Source: Spirulina major PCC 6313
GTDB lineage: Bacteria > Cyanobacteriota > Cyanobacteriia > Cyanobacteriales > Spirulinaceae
Direction: 5' to 3'
Length of the DNA: 64,000 nt
Assembly: GCF_001890765.1 (NCBI RefSeq)
Contig: NZ_KV878783.1
Span: 3,934,771 to 3,998,770 of the forward strand
Below the pieces are notes generated by a model. The model worked only from the letters and a program-made list of their open reading frames with translations, made no database searches and was not told where the DNA came from. Positions 16,436 through 25,684 of the stretch are shown piece after piece; positions within the stretch are counted from its first letter, which is position 1; the number at the start of each line of letters is the position of its first letter. A program made the translations under genes and the position numbers.

Positions 16436-17019
16436 CACTTCGAGGTCTGAGGCGGAGGCGTGGCCGGAGGTTTTGGCGCTTCCAACAGGGCGACCACCTC
16501 CGGCGACATCACATCCACCGGCGCGATCGAAGCCGATGCCGCCACCGATTCCGGCTCATCCTGCCGAGGGGAGGGGGGCGGCAGCGTGCCACCGCGCAGC
16601 AGTGTTAATTGTTCCATCGTGTCACCGATGACGGCCGTGAGGTTTTGGCGGGTGTAGCGGTGGTTTTCCTGTTCGTGGCGCAGGGCATCGAGGGCGCGAT
16701 CGCGCTCCTGCAACACCGCCACTAACTTCTGCCGCAATTGCTCTTCGTTGCGAATCGGAGCCAATTCAGCGGCAAAATTCGTCGGGTTTTGGGCTGTCGT
16801 CTCCGGTGTGGACTGCCCGCCCCGCAATTGAGCCTGAAGCGCATCCTGTTGCGCTTGGGCGATTTTGGCCTCTTCGCGACGTTGGCGAGCCTCAGTATTG
16901 TAGAGTTTGCGCCAATGGGTCGCGCTGGCTTGGGCCGCATCGCGATCGCGCTCCGCTTCCGCTAACGCCTGTTTCAGGGTACGAATTTCAGCGAGCCACT
17001 GCACCAACTCTTCACTCAT
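16435..17019 (-). CDS. coiled-coil protein of unknown function, upstream of cobK
   Basis: 194 residues, not assigned. Residues 1-75 form a continuous heptad-type coiled coil (EIRTLKQALAEAERDRDAAQ), with a second helical stretch around 100-145; the tail is Pro/Ala-rich. No signal peptide or membrane segment. It overlaps cobK by one base and is divergent from the YihY/BrkB gene. Cobalamin genes do not normally need such a protein, so the coupling may only reflect genome packing. Confidence 0.7.
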   Translation of the reverse strand: MSEELVQWLAEIRTLKQALAEAERDRDAAQASATHWRKLYNTEARQRREEAKIAQAQQDALQAQLRGGQSTPETTAQNPTNFAAELAPIRNEEQLRQKLVAVLQERDRALDALRHEQENHRYTRQNLTAVIGDTMEQLTLLRGGTLPPPSPRQDEPESVAASASIAPVDVMSPEVVALLEAPKPPATPPPQTSK

Positions 17020-17052
17020 TAATTCTTTCCACTCGGTAAGCTATAGGCGATT

Positions 17053-18156
17053 ATGGCGATTATAGATCGTCTCCTCCAACTCCTTCGCCCTCCTGTTGCC
17101 AACCGTGCCCACTGTGACCGCAAACCCATGAAACTCCCAGCCTGGATTCGCTTTTTTTACTATCTGCGCTGGCCAGCCATTCGGATCACCACCCATCGCG
17201 TTTTTCGCCAACGCCTCAACGGACTCGCCGCAGAAATGGCCTATGGCTCAATGTTGGCACTGTTTCCGACGATCCTGGCCTTTCTCACCGCCATTGGTCT
17301 CTTTGAAGACTCAATCCAAGGCTGGTTACGGAATCTGCTGGCTCCCTTTAGGGTGGTTAATGATACCTCGCTGCAAACCGTGCTACGGGATGCGGCCAGT
17401 GCGCTGCGAATTGTGGTGCCGGATTTGATGTGGCAACTCCTCAGCAACTTTGTTCAGGAAGTCACAGAGCAAAAAAATGGGGGTCTTTTTTCCATTAGTT
17501 TCCTCGCCGCGATTTGGATCGCCTCTTCCGCCCTCTGCACCGCCATGAATGCCTTGGATCAGATTCACCGCATTCCGCCCCGGTTGCGTCGTCCCTTTTG
17601 GCAATCGCGGGGCGTGGCGATTTTGCTGACGTTGGGGAGTATTGTTCTCTTGGCGATCGCCGCCTTCTTCGTCCTGATCGGCAATCAATTGATCATCTCC
17701 ACCCTTGCGATCGTCGAACAGTTTCCCCTCTATCGCGTCAAAGACGGAACCTATCTATTTCTGCGCCTGTGGAGCACCCTCAATCTTCCCTTCGTCTTGA
17801 GCCTCGTTGTGGTGGCCTTTGTGTTGATGTATCGCTTAGGCCCGAGTCGGTGGCGACCGGAAACCCCGGTCTTACCCGGTGCATTACTCGCCGCCTGTTC
17901 CTGGTTGGGGGTCTCCTGGCTCTTTCAGTTCTACGTGGATAATTTTGGAACCTATAACCGGGTCTATGGCGCAGTCGGAACCGTCATGGTCTTGATGTTG
18001 TGGCTCTATCTCACCTCCCTGGTGATGTTAGTGGGCAGTCAACTCAACGTCACCGTCGGGGAAATTATGCGCGCCGACCAAGCCCAATCCATTACCCCCC
18101 GCGCTCCAAAGCATCCTCCCGCCAAACCCTCCCACGATCCCCCACCCCATCCGTAG
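17053..18156 (+). CDS. YihY/virulence factor BrkB family membrane protein
   Basis: Up to 367 residues; an in-frame ATG at 17131 (MKLPAWIRFFYYLRW) is the more family-like start and would leave a normal 111-bp divergent promoter region, while 17053 leaves only 33 bp. About six transmembrane segments, with the family's 'NGLAAEMAYGSMLALFPTIL' start, 'WIASSALCTAMNALDQIH', 'VLSLVVVAFVLMYRLGP' and the closing 'YGAVGTVMVLMLWLYLTSLVML' block. Once called ribonuclease BN, the family is now regarded as an inner-membrane protein of unclear function. The C-terminal tail is Pro/His-rich. Confidence 0.88.
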   Translation: MAIIDRLLQLLRPPVANRAHCDRKPMKLPAWIRFFYYLRWPAIRITTHRVFRQRLNGLAAEMAYGSMLALFPTILAFLTAIGLFEDSIQGWLRNLLAPFRVVNDTSLQTVLRDAASALRIVVPDLMWQLLSNFVQEVTEQKNGGLFSISFLAAIWIASSALCTAMNALDQIHRIPPRLRRPFWQSRGVAILLTLGSIVLLAIAAFFVLIGNQLIISTLAIVEQFPLYRVKDGTYLFLRLWSTLNLPFVLSLVVVAFVLMYRLGPSRWRPETPVLPGALLAACSWLGVSWLFQFYVDNFGTYNRVYGAVGTVMVLMLWLYLTSLVMLVGSQLNVTVGEIMRADQAQSITPRAPKHPPAKPSHDPPPHP

Positions 18157-18211
18157 ATCCAACCCCAAGAACAGAGTATGATAAATCCTTGGTAAGCTGG
18201 CAAAAATTCGC

Positions 18212-18862
18212 ATGACCCTACAGTTGCGTGTGTACGTTCCCGATCATCCCCTCGTCAAGCATTGGCTTGGCGTCGCCCGCGATCATGAAACGCCATCCGT
18301 GCTCTTTAAAAGTGCGATGACAGAATTGGGGCGCTGGCTCACCTACGAAGCCTGTCGCCACTGGCTGCCCACCGTCGAAACCACTGTCACCACTCCATTA
18401 ACCGAGACCGCCGCCACCCTCATCGATCCCCGCGTTCCCATCGCTGTGATCCCCGTGTTGCGGGCCGGTCTTGCCCTCCTCGATGGCGCTCAAACCCTCC
18501 TCCCCATTGCCTCCACCTATCATCTCGGCCTCGTGCGCAATGAAGAAACCCTCGAAGCCAGTTGTTACTTGAATAAATTACCGGAGCGCTTTGCCCCGGA
18601 TACCCGGGTTTTAATTCTCGATCCGATGTTGGCTACGGGCGGGTCAATTATGGCGGCCATGGCGGAAGTGGTGCAGCGGGGCGTTGATCCGGCCAATGTG
18701 CGGATTGAGTCTGTGGTGGCGGCTCCCCAAGCTCTGCAAAAGCTCAGTGCAGTCTATCCGAGTTTGACGGTGTACACTGCCATCATTGACGAGGGGTTGA
18801 ATGAGCAGGGCTATATTGTGCCGGGACTGGGGGATGCGGGCGATCGCTCCTTTGGGACGTAA
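18212..18862 (+). CDS. upp: uracil phosphoribosyltransferase
   Basis: 216 residues. It converts uracil and PRPP to UMP in pyrimidine salvage. The PRPP-binding loop is 'LILDPMLATGGSIMAA', and the family C-terminal uracil-binding stretch is 'YTAIIDEGLNEQGYIVPGLGDAGDR'. The N-terminal 'HPLVKHWLGVARD' is typical of cyanobacterial Upp. Start ATG lies 55 bp after the BrkB-family gene. URC4/DUF1688, which in fungi works with a UPRT-like partner, lies ~11 kb upstream. Confidence 0.95.
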   Translation: MTLQLRVYVPDHPLVKHWLGVARDHETPSVLFKSAMTELGRWLTYEACRHWLPTVETTVTTPLTETAATLIDPRVPIAVIPVLRAGLALLDGAQTLLPIASTYHLGLVRNEETLEASCYLNKLPERFAPDTRVLILDPMLATGGSIMAAMAEVVQRGVDPANVRIESVVAAPQALQKLSAVYPSLTVYTAIIDEGLNEQGYIVPGLGDAGDRSFGT

Positions 18863-18938
18863 GCAGCGATCGCGAACCATCACACCCCCAAAAAACCGCA
18901 ATTAACCCAAGACAACGAGCAACAACGAGGTAAACACA

Positions 18939-19208
18939 ATGAGTCAACGTGATGGATTTACAGGTGGATTTTTACTGGGAACCCTAGTCGGCGGTGTCGT
19001 CGGCGGTGTCGTCGGTGCGTTGGCAGCCTCAAAACGGTGGACGGATGATCAAGACGATTCCCCAAATCTAGAGAGCAACGATCCGAGTGACGAAACCATT
19101 GAAGGGGCCCGCCGCAGTTTAGAAAGCAAAATTTCTCAACTCAATCTTGCCATTGATGATGTGCGCCAACAGCTTGGCTCAGTGAATGGGTCATCCCCAG
19201 AGTCATAG
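18939..19208 (+). CDS. small glycine-zipper membrane protein, unknown function
   Basis: 89 residues. Residues 7-30 form a glycine-zipper transmembrane helix (GGFLLGTLVGGVVGGVVGAL) followed by an acidic linker and a helical C-terminus (ARRSLESKISQLNLAIDDVRQQL) that may form a coiled coil. The layout resembles YtxH-type stress proteins but the family is not certain. It precedes the YggT gene by ~55 bp on the same strand, so both may be co-transcribed. Confidence 0.75.
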   Translation: MSQRDGFTGGFLLGTLVGGVVGGVVGALAASKRWTDDQDDSPNLESNDPSDETIEGARRSLESKISQLNLAIDDVRQQLGSVNGSSPES

Positions 19209-19264
19209 GCTGAGCAACCTTGTACAATATCAAGAACAGTCATTTAGCGAGTGATATTTATTTT

Positions 19265-19558
19265 ATGGATGCCAGTGTGGTTCGAGTTCTCGTCGTAGGA
19301 CTTCAAAATTTCATTCAGCTTTACAGCATTCTGCTGTTAATCCGCGTTCTCTTGACCTGGTTTCAAACAGCCGGTTGGGCCCAGCAAGTGATGGGTGCGT
19401 TGAGTCCGATCACCGATCCCTATCTCAATATTTTCCGGTCTTTGATTCCCCCCTTGGGTGGTATTGATATCTCGCCGATGTTGGCCTTTTTTGCCCTCTC
19501 GTTCATTGGGCAATTCATTGTTCAATTGGTGGGCGGCCTGTTGTACAGCTTGGTGTAA
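19265..19558 (+). CDS. YggT family membrane protein (YlmG/Ycf19-like)
   Basis: 97 residues from ATG 19265 (the frame is open upstream to 19220, but the family starts at the first membrane helix). Two hydrophobic helices flank the family core 'WAQQVMGALSPITDPYLNIFRSLIPPLGGIDISPML'. Homologues in cyanobacteria and plastids (YlmG/Ycf19) affect nucleoid and thylakoid organisation and division. Followed by a strong terminator. Confidence 0.9.
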   Translation: MDASVVRVLVVGLQNFIQLYSILLLIRVLLTWFQTAGWAQQVMGALSPITDPYLNIFRSLIPPLGGIDISPMLAFFALSFIGQFIVQLVGGLLYSLV

Positions 19559-19589
19559 CGGTGTGCAGCGATGCAAATGAAAAAAATCT

Positions 19590-19620
19590 CACAGGGTGTG
19601 CATGGCTGCACCCTGTTTTG
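19590..19620 (+). terminator. rho-independent terminator after the YggT gene
   Basis: Stem ACAGGGTG-TGCA / TGCA-CCCTGT around a short loop, followed by TTTT, about 35 bp after the stop. Confidence 0.75.
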
Positions 19621-19645
19621 GGGTTAAGACGATTAGGAAAAAGCA

Positions 19646-20581
19646 ATGCGAATTTTAATGATGGGGGGAACCCGATTTATCGGGGTGTCTTTAACGCAGC
19701 AGTTGGTGGCTCAGGGCCATGATGTGGTGCTGTTTAATCGGGGCAATCACCCGGTTCCTGTGGCGGGCGTGGAGCAGATCCAAGGCGATCGCAAAGACAT
19801 CGCCACCCTCACGGCAAACCTTCAGGATCAAGAATTTGATGCGGTTTTTGACAATAATGGCCGCGAGCGCAGTGATACGGAGCCATTAGCAGCCCTCTTT
19901 ACGGGCAAGGTACAGCATTTTGTCTATGTCAGTTCGGCGGGGGTCTATCTCAAAACCGATCAACCGCCCCACATCGAAGGCGATGCCGTTGATCCCAACA
20001 GCCGCCACAAGGGCAAACATGAAACGGAGGCTTATCTCGCGGCCAGTGGGCTACCCTGGACATCGGTGCGGCCGGTGTATATCTACGGGCCGCAGAATTA
20101 TAACGATGTGGAAGCGTGGTTTTTTGATCGGATTGTGCGCGATCGCCCGATTCCGATCCCCGGCGATGGCATGGCGATCACCCAACTCGGTCACGTGGAA
20201 GATCTCGCCGCGGCCATGGTGGCGATCCTCGGTAATGACCAAGCTAAGGGGCAAATTTACAACATTTCCGGCGATCGCTTGATCACCTTTAACGGCTTAG
20301 CGCGGGCCTGTGCGATCGCCGCCGGCAAAGACCCCGATCAACTCAAACTCGTTCACTTCGACCCCAAAGCCTTCGACTTTGGCAAAAAGAAAGCCTTTCC
20401 CCTGCGCGTGCAACACTTTTTCACCGACACCCACAAAGCCAAAAAAGACCTCCAATGGCAGCCCAAATTTGACCTCATCTCCGGCCTGACCGACTCCTTT
20501 CAACAGGGCTACCTCCCCTCCGGACGCGGCAGTGCAGCAGTAGATTTCAGCCTCGATGACACGATCTTGCAGCAGTCCTAG
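19646..20581 (+). CDS. NAD-dependent epimerase/dehydratase, CSP41-like
   Basis: 311 residues. An atypical short-chain dehydrogenase: Rossmann motif 'MGGTRFIGVSL' (the usual GGTGFIG is changed to GGTRFIG), 'VSSAGVYL' and 'VRPVYIYGPQNYND', lacking the standard YxxxK arrangement. The sequence closely follows cyanobacterial and plastid CSP41b homologues, which in chloroplasts bind and cleave stem-loops of RNA and associate with ribosomes rather than epimerise sugars. The role here could be RNA-related or sugar-related; CSP41-like is the better call by overall similarity. Starts 25 bp after the YggT terminator. Confidence 0.85.
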   Translation: MRILMMGGTRFIGVSLTQQLVAQGHDVVLFNRGNHPVPVAGVEQIQGDRKDIATLTANLQDQEFDAVFDNNGRERSDTEPLAALFTGKVQHFVYVSSAGVYLKTDQPPHIEGDAVDPNSRHKGKHETEAYLAASGLPWTSVRPVYIYGPQNYNDVEAWFFDRIVRDRPIPIPGDGMAITQLGHVEDLAAAMVAILGNDQAKGQIYNISGDRLITFNGLARACAIAAGKDPDQLKLVHFDPKAFDFGKKKAFPLRVQHFFTDTHKAKKDLQWQPKFDLISGLTDSFQQGYLPSGRGSAAVDFSLDDTILQQS

Positions 20582-20862
20582 CGCCAGACCTCCAGACCGC
20601 GTCGCAACATTCGTCCAGATCGCTACAGGCAAGCGGCTGACGTTGATGGTTCCCACGTTTTGATTGTACTCACCGCTTGGTTTAATGTGATCGACACCCT
20701 CAGCGCGATCGCACTGGGGGCATTTTCGTGCGGTAATCTCCGTGTTTCTATTTACGTGTTTATGTCAAGGTACAATTACAACAGATTACAAAGATTCATC
20801 AAATTCTGCGGGTAAACTTGCGTAGGATAGGGGATAACAACGCAATTTCTTAGAGATGGGCC

Positions 20863-22698
20863 ATGGCCGCAACTATTCTTGTGGTAGATGATGAACCGAC
20901 CATGCAGGTTCTCGTACAAAAGTCATTTCGGCGCAAGATTCGCAAAGGTGAGTTGGAATTTATCTTCGCCAACAATGGTGTAGAAGCCCTCGAACAAATT
21001 GAACAGCATCCCCATGTTGATGTCATGTTGACGGATATCAACATGCCCCGGATGGATGGCTTAACTCTGCTTAACCACCTGGCCAATCGACCTTCACCGA
21101 CCCCAAAAACGGTGGTCATTTCCGCCTATGGAGATTTTGGCAACATTCGGGCGGCGATGAATCGGGGCGCGTTTGATTTTCTCACTAAGCCGATCAACTT
21201 TGATGATTTGGAAATCACCCTGGAACGCACCCTTGAGCATGTGGCCCAACTGCGAGAACGCAATGAAGCCCTGCGCAAAAGTGAAGCCAACAATCGTGCC
21301 ATGCTGCTCGCGATCCCGGATCTTTTAATTCGGATTGATCGTGAGGGGAATTATCAAGATCTCCGCAATGCCAATCGCACGAATCTCTACAACCCCGAAG
21401 CGACGGTGATTGGCAATAATATTAACGCGGTGTTGCCTCCGGAAATTTCCGGTCAATGGATGCAGTTGGCGGAACGGGCATTGGCCACCGGAGAACTGCA
21501 ACTGTGTGAATATTCCATTGAAATCAATGGAACCCTCGAACATGAAGAGGCGCGGATCGTGGTGACGGGGGAAGATGAGGTGTTGATTATGGTGCGAAAT
21601 ATTAGCGATCGCAAACGGGCCGAAGCCGCCCTCACCACCGCCAAAGAAATCGCTGAAACCGCCAACCGCGCCAAAAGCTCCTTCCTGGCCAGCATGAGCC
21701 ATGAACTGCGCACCCCCCTCAACGCGATTCTGGGGTTTAGCCAACTCCTCGGCGGCGATCAATCCCTATCCAACGTCCAACGGGATAACCTGTCAATTAT
21801 TAAACGCAGCGGTGAACATTTACTGATCTTGATTAACGACATTCTGTCCATGTCGAAGCTCGAAGCCGGACAAGTTGAAACAAACTTCACCGCCTTAGAT
21901 CTCCACAATCTTCTGCAATCTCTCTACGAGATGCACCGTCCTAGAGCCGATCAAAAAGGACTCACCTTAAGCCTAGAAACCAGTCCCGCCGTACCGAGAG
22001 GGGTCAAGAGTGATGACAGCAAACTCCGCCAGATTTTCAGTAATCTGATCGGCAACGCGATTAAGTTCACCGATGCGGGAACGGTCAAGATTCAAGCCGA
22101 TGCCCAACATCATCCCACCGCCAATGATCCCGATCATATCCTGCTCCATGTCAGCGTCACGGATACAGGCCCTGGGATCGAACCCCATGAAATTGAGCTT
22201 TTGTTTGAACCCTTTGTGCAAACCAGTAGTGGCCAAAAATCCACGGAAGGGACGGGATTAGGGCTATCGATTAGTCGGGAATATGTGGGGTTGTTGAATG
22301 GGGAAATCCTCGTTGATACCCAAGTGGGCCAAGGGTCATGTTTTAGCGTCAGTTTACCGATGCAACCCTGCTCAGTGCATGACATTTCCAGCCCACCGTC
22401 GGCCACTGTCATTGATGAAAAAAATGCCGATGCGCTTTTTTTCAAGACTGCATTGGACGACACCACCAACTTTAAAACCCTGCTGGTTCCCAACGATCTT
22501 GAAAACCTGCCGTTGGACTGGATTCAATCCCTGCATCAAGCCGCTCTCACCATCGACAATCAAGCAATTCTGGAACTCCTCGATGAAATCGAGACAACCC
22601 ATCCCAGTTTTAAGGCGAAAGTGATTAAGCTAATTGATCACTTTCATTTTGATGTGCTCTTAGAATTTCTCCAAGAACGCTATCCCGATACGTTTTAA
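20863..22698 (+). CDS. hybrid response regulator - PAS - histidine kinase
   Basis: 611 residues. An N-terminal receiver domain (1-125) has the acidic pair D9/D10, phospho-acceptor D58 (LTDINMP) and K109 (FLTKP). A PAS-like sensor follows (~140-250), a short coiled coil, then the HisKA domain with H280 in '[17 protein letters not shown]', and a HATPase domain with N-box '[11 protein letters not shown]', 'DTGPGIEP' and '[14 protein letters not shown]'. The last ~100 residues ([16 protein letters not shown] onward) are a helical extension seen after many cyanobacterial kinases. No membrane segment, so a cytoplasmic sensor that itself receives a phosphoryl signal. Its partner and stimulus are unknown. 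Confidence 0.93.
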   Translation: MAATILVVDDEPTMQVLVQKSFRRKIRKGELEFIFANNGVEALEQIEQHPHVDVMLTDINMPRMDGLTLLNHLANRPSPTPKTVVISAYGDFGNIRAAMNRGAFDFLTKPINFDDLEITLERTLEHVAQLRERNEALRKSEANNRAMLLAIPDLLIRIDREGNYQDLRNANRTNLYNPEATVIGNNINAVLPPEISGQWMQLAERALATGELQLCEYSIEINGTLEHEEARIVVTGEDEVLIMVRNISDRKRAEAALTTAKEIAETANRAKSSFLASMSHELRTPLNAILGFSQLLGGDQSLSNVQRDNLSIIKRSGEHLLILINDILSMSKLEAGQVETNFTALDLHNLLQSLYEMHRPRADQKGLTLSLETSPAVPRGVKSDDSKLRQIFSNLIGNAIKFTDAGTVKIQADAQHHPTANDPDHILLHVSVTDTGPGIEPHEIELLFEPFVQTSSGQKSTEGTGLGLSISREYVGLLNGEILVDTQVGQGSCFSVSLPMQPCSVHDISSPPSATVIDEKNADALFFKTALDDTTNFKTLLVPNDLENLPLDWIQSLHQAALTIDNQAILELLDEIETTHPSFKAKVIKLIDHFHFDVLLEFLQERYPDTF

Positions 22699-22804
22699 GG
22701 AAATTGCCGCGAATTGTCCTGAAACCTGGATATCGTAACGAGGCTTGTGAAGTGCGATCGCCCCAGGATTCAGGCCCCAATGGGCACGGGAAACCGCTCC
22801 CGCC

Positions 22805-22880
22805 GCCGTCGGGATTGAACCCGTAACCGCCAGCCATGCTGCGGCTATTGTGTTGCGGTGCGATCGCCCGAAACGACGGC
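22805..22880 (-). other. tRNA-like 76-nt structure, probably not a functional tRNA
   Basis: On the minus strand this segment begins with GCCGTCG and ends 76 nt later with its perfect complement CGACGGC. Near the middle there is an arm AGCC / GGCT with a seven-base loop, and a GGGTTCAATCC T-loop-like stretch. The T stem pairs at only two positions, position 33 is C rather than T, and there is no convincing D arm. It lies in the 22699-23141 intergenic region, which otherwise shows only the palindrome at 22894-22919. It may be a decayed tRNA or chance. Confidence 0.25.
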
Positions 22881-22893
22881 CCCATATATGAGA

Positions 22894-22919
22894 AGCGCCA
22901 TTCCAATTGGAACGGCGCT
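22894..22919. repeat. intergenic hairpin
   Basis: AGCGCC-A-TTCC-AATT-GGAA-C-GGCGCT, an 11-bp stem with one mismatch and a four-base loop, lying between the kinase gene and the DUF1815 gene, which converge here. A short CCTT follows, so it could terminate either gene. Confidence 0.5.
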
Positions 22920-23141
22920 CCTTGATATTAACCGGGCTTACTATAGTTAAGGTCTTTATGTGCGAATTGACGCTGACCTCATTTGAATTGCTCTAATCAT
23001 TACAGGGATCAACGTGATCCCAGAATTTTGTAATATTTTCTTTATTTTCTTAACATTCAGCACCAAATCGTAAAGAGCGAGGCAGCCACACCACAGATCG
23101 AGCGCCCCTCAAGCGCTGGGAAAAGGGTGCCATGGCTACCA

Positions 23142-23501
23142 TTAGCGCGGGGGAATTGTCGGCATGGTCGCCGCCACAAGCTGCTCTGGATTGGAGTCCG
23201 TATGGTATTTCACCAAGTTAGCGAGTTCTTGGAGTTGGCTAATCGCTTCAGCCCCTTCGAGCTTCATCAATTCGCGATCGTCCCGCATTTCCGTCCAGGT
23301 GATGCCGTAGTCCGACACCAAAAATCGAATCAAGTGGTTCTCACCCAAGCTCACCATAAATGATGCACTATTCATCTCACCGCCACAGGTGTAGCACGAC
23401 GCGAGATAGCCGCGTTGCTCTAGCACCATCGCCAAAGCCTGTAGATTCATCACCAAATCCCGAACAAAGGATCGATGTTGTTGTGCGAGTCGTTGAAACA
23501 T
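23142..23501 (-). CDS. DUF1815 family protein
   Basis: 119 residues. A cyanobacterial protein of unknown function (DUF1815), recognised by 'FVRDLVMNLQALAMVLEQRG', 'ASCYTCGGEMNSASFMVSLG' and 'DYGITWTEMRDDRELMKLEG'. The conserved CYTCG motif has two cysteines that could bind metal or form a disulfide. A GGAGGATT ribosome-binding site precedes the ATG. It is divergent from ndhD with about 400 bp between, and convergent with the kinase gene. Confidence 0.85.
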   Translation of the reverse strand: MFQRLAQQHRSFVRDLVMNLQALAMVLEQRGYLASCYTCGGEMNSASFMVSLGENHLIRFLVSDYGITWTEMRDDRELMKLEGAEAISQLQELANLVKYHTDSNPEQLVAATMPTIPPR

Positions 23502-23842
23502 GATGGAATCCTCCGAATGCCATGTACTTTCTTGGATTTTAATCTTTTCTTAATATTCTGGCGGACTGATGCCGAATGACACAGCTCAGAGAAACGATTA
23601 GAACAGGTCGTATTTAGACTAATTCAGTGCTTGAACCCAATGACAGTTGCGATCGATCAACACCGTCTATCTTTATACATAAAATTCCTAAAAAGTCAAA
23701 TTTATTGTTTTTTTGAGCGAATGTTGGGCATCTGCCGGATTCAACTTGCGGTGATCAACGGCGCAGTCAGGGCGAAATCACGAGATCCAGACGCAGGACA
23801 TCGGGGTTTCAGCACACCGTTTGAACTTTTTTCCAAATTTTG

Positions 23843-23871
23843 TTTCAAAACTTAGCAAAAGTTAATACAAT
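23843..23871 (+). promoter_or_regulatory. candidate promoter for ndhD
   Basis: TTTCAA, 17 bp, TACAAT: an acceptable sigma70-type -35/-10 pair 36 bp before the ndhD ATG in an AT-rich stretch. The rest of the 23502-23906 gap shows no supported gene. Confidence 0.35.
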
Positions 23872-23906
23872 AGGAACGTGCCCTGAGTATTTATTCTTAT
23901 CTCTCC

Positions 23907-25508
23907 ATGTTTACCACTCAAGTGCCTTGGCTCACAACCCTGATTTTGCTGCCCATGGTGGCGGCGATCGCTGTCCCCCTCATTCCGGATAAAGACGGGA
24001 AAACCCTGCGTTGGTATGGGTTAGGCGTGGGACTTGTCGAACTCGCCTTAACGGTTTATCTCGCTGCCACCCAATTCGATCGCACCGCTGTGGGCTTCCA
24101 ACTCAGCGAAACCTATGCTTGGCTGCCGCAGTTGGGGGTGAATTGGTCTGTTGCCGTCGATGGCATTTCGTTGCCGCTGTTGGTTTTAACCGCCTTCGTC
24201 AATACCTTGGCGTTGATGGCTGCCTGGCGTGTGAGTCATAAGCCTCGGCTGTTTTACGGGCTGATGTTGGCCCTCTACGGTGCGCAGATGGGGGTGTTTG
24301 TCGCCAAAGATTTACTGTTATTTTTCACGATGTGGGAACTGGAGTTAGTTCCGGTTTATCTCTTGATTTCGATCTGGGGCGGGCCCAAACGCCTCTATGC
24401 TGCGACTAAATTTATTTTGTATACGGCATTAGCCTCCTTATTTATTTTGGTTGCCGGTTTGGGCTTGGCCTTTTCGGGCGATCGCATCACCTTCGACCTC
24501 GCTGAACTGGGTCTGAAAGAATACCCCGCCGCCCTCGAACTCTTCGCCTACGTGGGTTTCCTGATCGCCTTTGCCGTCAAACTGCCCATGTTTCCCGTCC
24601 ACACTTGGCTCCCCGATGCCCACGGTGAAGCCTCCGCCCCCGTCTCCATGGTGCTCGCCGGGATTCTGCTCAAAATGGGCGGTTATGGTTTGATTCGGAT
24701 GAACATGGAACTCCTCCCCAATGCCCACAGCCACTTTGCCCCCGTCCTCGTGGTGCTGGGTGTGGTTAACATTGTCTACGGAGCCTTCGCCGCCTTCGGA
24801 CAAACCAATCTTAAACGCCGCCTTGCCTATTCCTCCGTTTCTCACATGGGCTTTGTCTTGATTGGCCTCGCCTCCTTCACGGAAGTCGGCTTAAACGGTG
24901 CGATGTTGCAAATGCTCTCCCACGGGTTGATCGCCGCCGCCCTCTTCTTCCTAGCCGGGGCAGCCTACGATCGCACCCACACCCTGATGATGGACGAAAT
25001 GAGCGGCCTCGCCCAACAGATGCCGAAAATCTTCGCCCTCTTCACCGTCGCCGCCATGGCATCCCTCGCCCTCCCCGGCATGAGCGGCTTCGTCAGCGAA
25101 CTGACGGTGTTCCTCGGCATGGCCAACAGCGATGCCTATAGCCTCTCGTTCAAAACCGTGATCGTCTTCCTCTCCGCTGTGGGTCTAATTCTCACCCCGA
25201 TCTATCTCCTCTCGATGCTGCGGGAAGTGTTCTACGGCGATGGGGCTCCGGCTCCGAAGCAGGACAACTGGTTTAGCGATGCGAACCCCCGTGAAGTGTT
25301 TATCGCGGTGTGCTTCCTCGTACCGATTATCGGCATTGGTCTCTACCCCAAACTGGCGATGACCAGCTACGACACCAAAACGGTGCATATTGCCCAAAAG
25401 GTAGGGGCGGCTCTGCCGATATTCGCCACGGTAGAACCCCAGGAAATGACCGCCGAGCAGGTTCTATTCCCCATCACTCCAGCCTTGATCGCGCCTCAGC
25501 TTGATTAA
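23907..25508 (+). CDS. ndhD: NAD(P)H-quinone oxidoreductase chain 4 (NdhD)
   Basis: 533 residues. A proton-pumping membrane subunit of the thylakoid NDH-1 complex, which takes electrons from ferredoxin to plastoquinone in respiration and cyclic electron flow. About 14 transmembrane helices are visible, with family blocks '[21 protein letters not shown]', '[17 protein letters not shown]', '[17 protein letters not shown]' and '[17 protein letters not shown]'. Key charged residues for proton transfer (E in WELELVP, K in KLPMFP, H in [10 protein letters not shown]) are present. Length fits NdhD1/D2 of respiratory NDH-1, not the CO2-uptake NdhD3/D4, but the subtype is not certain. No ndhF is adjacent. 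A strong terminator follows. Confidence 0.93.
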   Translation: MFTTQVPWLTTLILLPMVAAIAVPLIPDKDGKTLRWYGLGVGLVELALTVYLAATQFDRTAVGFQLSETYAWLPQLGVNWSVAVDGISLPLLVLTAFVNTLALMAAWRVSHKPRLFYGLMLALYGAQMGVFVAKDLLLFFTMWELELVPVYLLISIWGGPKRLYAATKFILYTALASLFILVAGLGLAFSGDRITFDLAELGLKEYPAALELFAYVGFLIAFAVKLPMFPVHTWLPDAHGEASAPVSMVLAGILLKMGGYGLIRMNMELLPNAHSHFAPVLVVLGVVNIVYGAFAAFGQTNLKRRLAYSSVSHMGFVLIGLASFTEVGLNGAMLQMLSHGLIAAALFFLAGAAYDRTHTLMMDEMSGLAQQMPKIFALFTVAAMASLALPGMSGFVSELTVFLGMANSDAYSLSFKTVIVFLSAVGLILTPIYLLSMLREVFYGDGAPAPKQDNWFSDANPREVFIAVCFLVPIIGIGLYPKLAMTSYDTKTVHIAQKVGAALPIFATVEPQEMTAEQVLFPITPALIAPQLD

Positions 25509-25536
25509 GCGTTGATCTGAAGCCTCAAAATTCGAC

Positions 25537-25574
25537 CAAAATCCTGTTTTCCCTGGGGGAGACAGGATTTTTGA
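25537..25574 (+). terminator. rho-independent terminator after ndhD
   Basis: AAAATCCTGT / ACAGGATTTT stem around a purine/pyrimidine-rich loop, with TTTTT at its 3' end, 30 bp after the ndhD stop. Confidence 0.85.
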
Positions 25575-25684
25575 GTTGGGCACGATTCCCCCAGGGCGGT
25601 CAACTGAGAATCTGTCCCTGAAGATTCGGGAGGCTGGGGTTTGTTGCCTAGGCTGGGGGGTAATCTGCAATATTTCCGGGTAAC

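Noticed and set aside
23631-23855. 74-codon frame in the gap before ndhD
   Set aside because: No ribosome-binding site, no family features, and it covers the likely ndhD promoter area.
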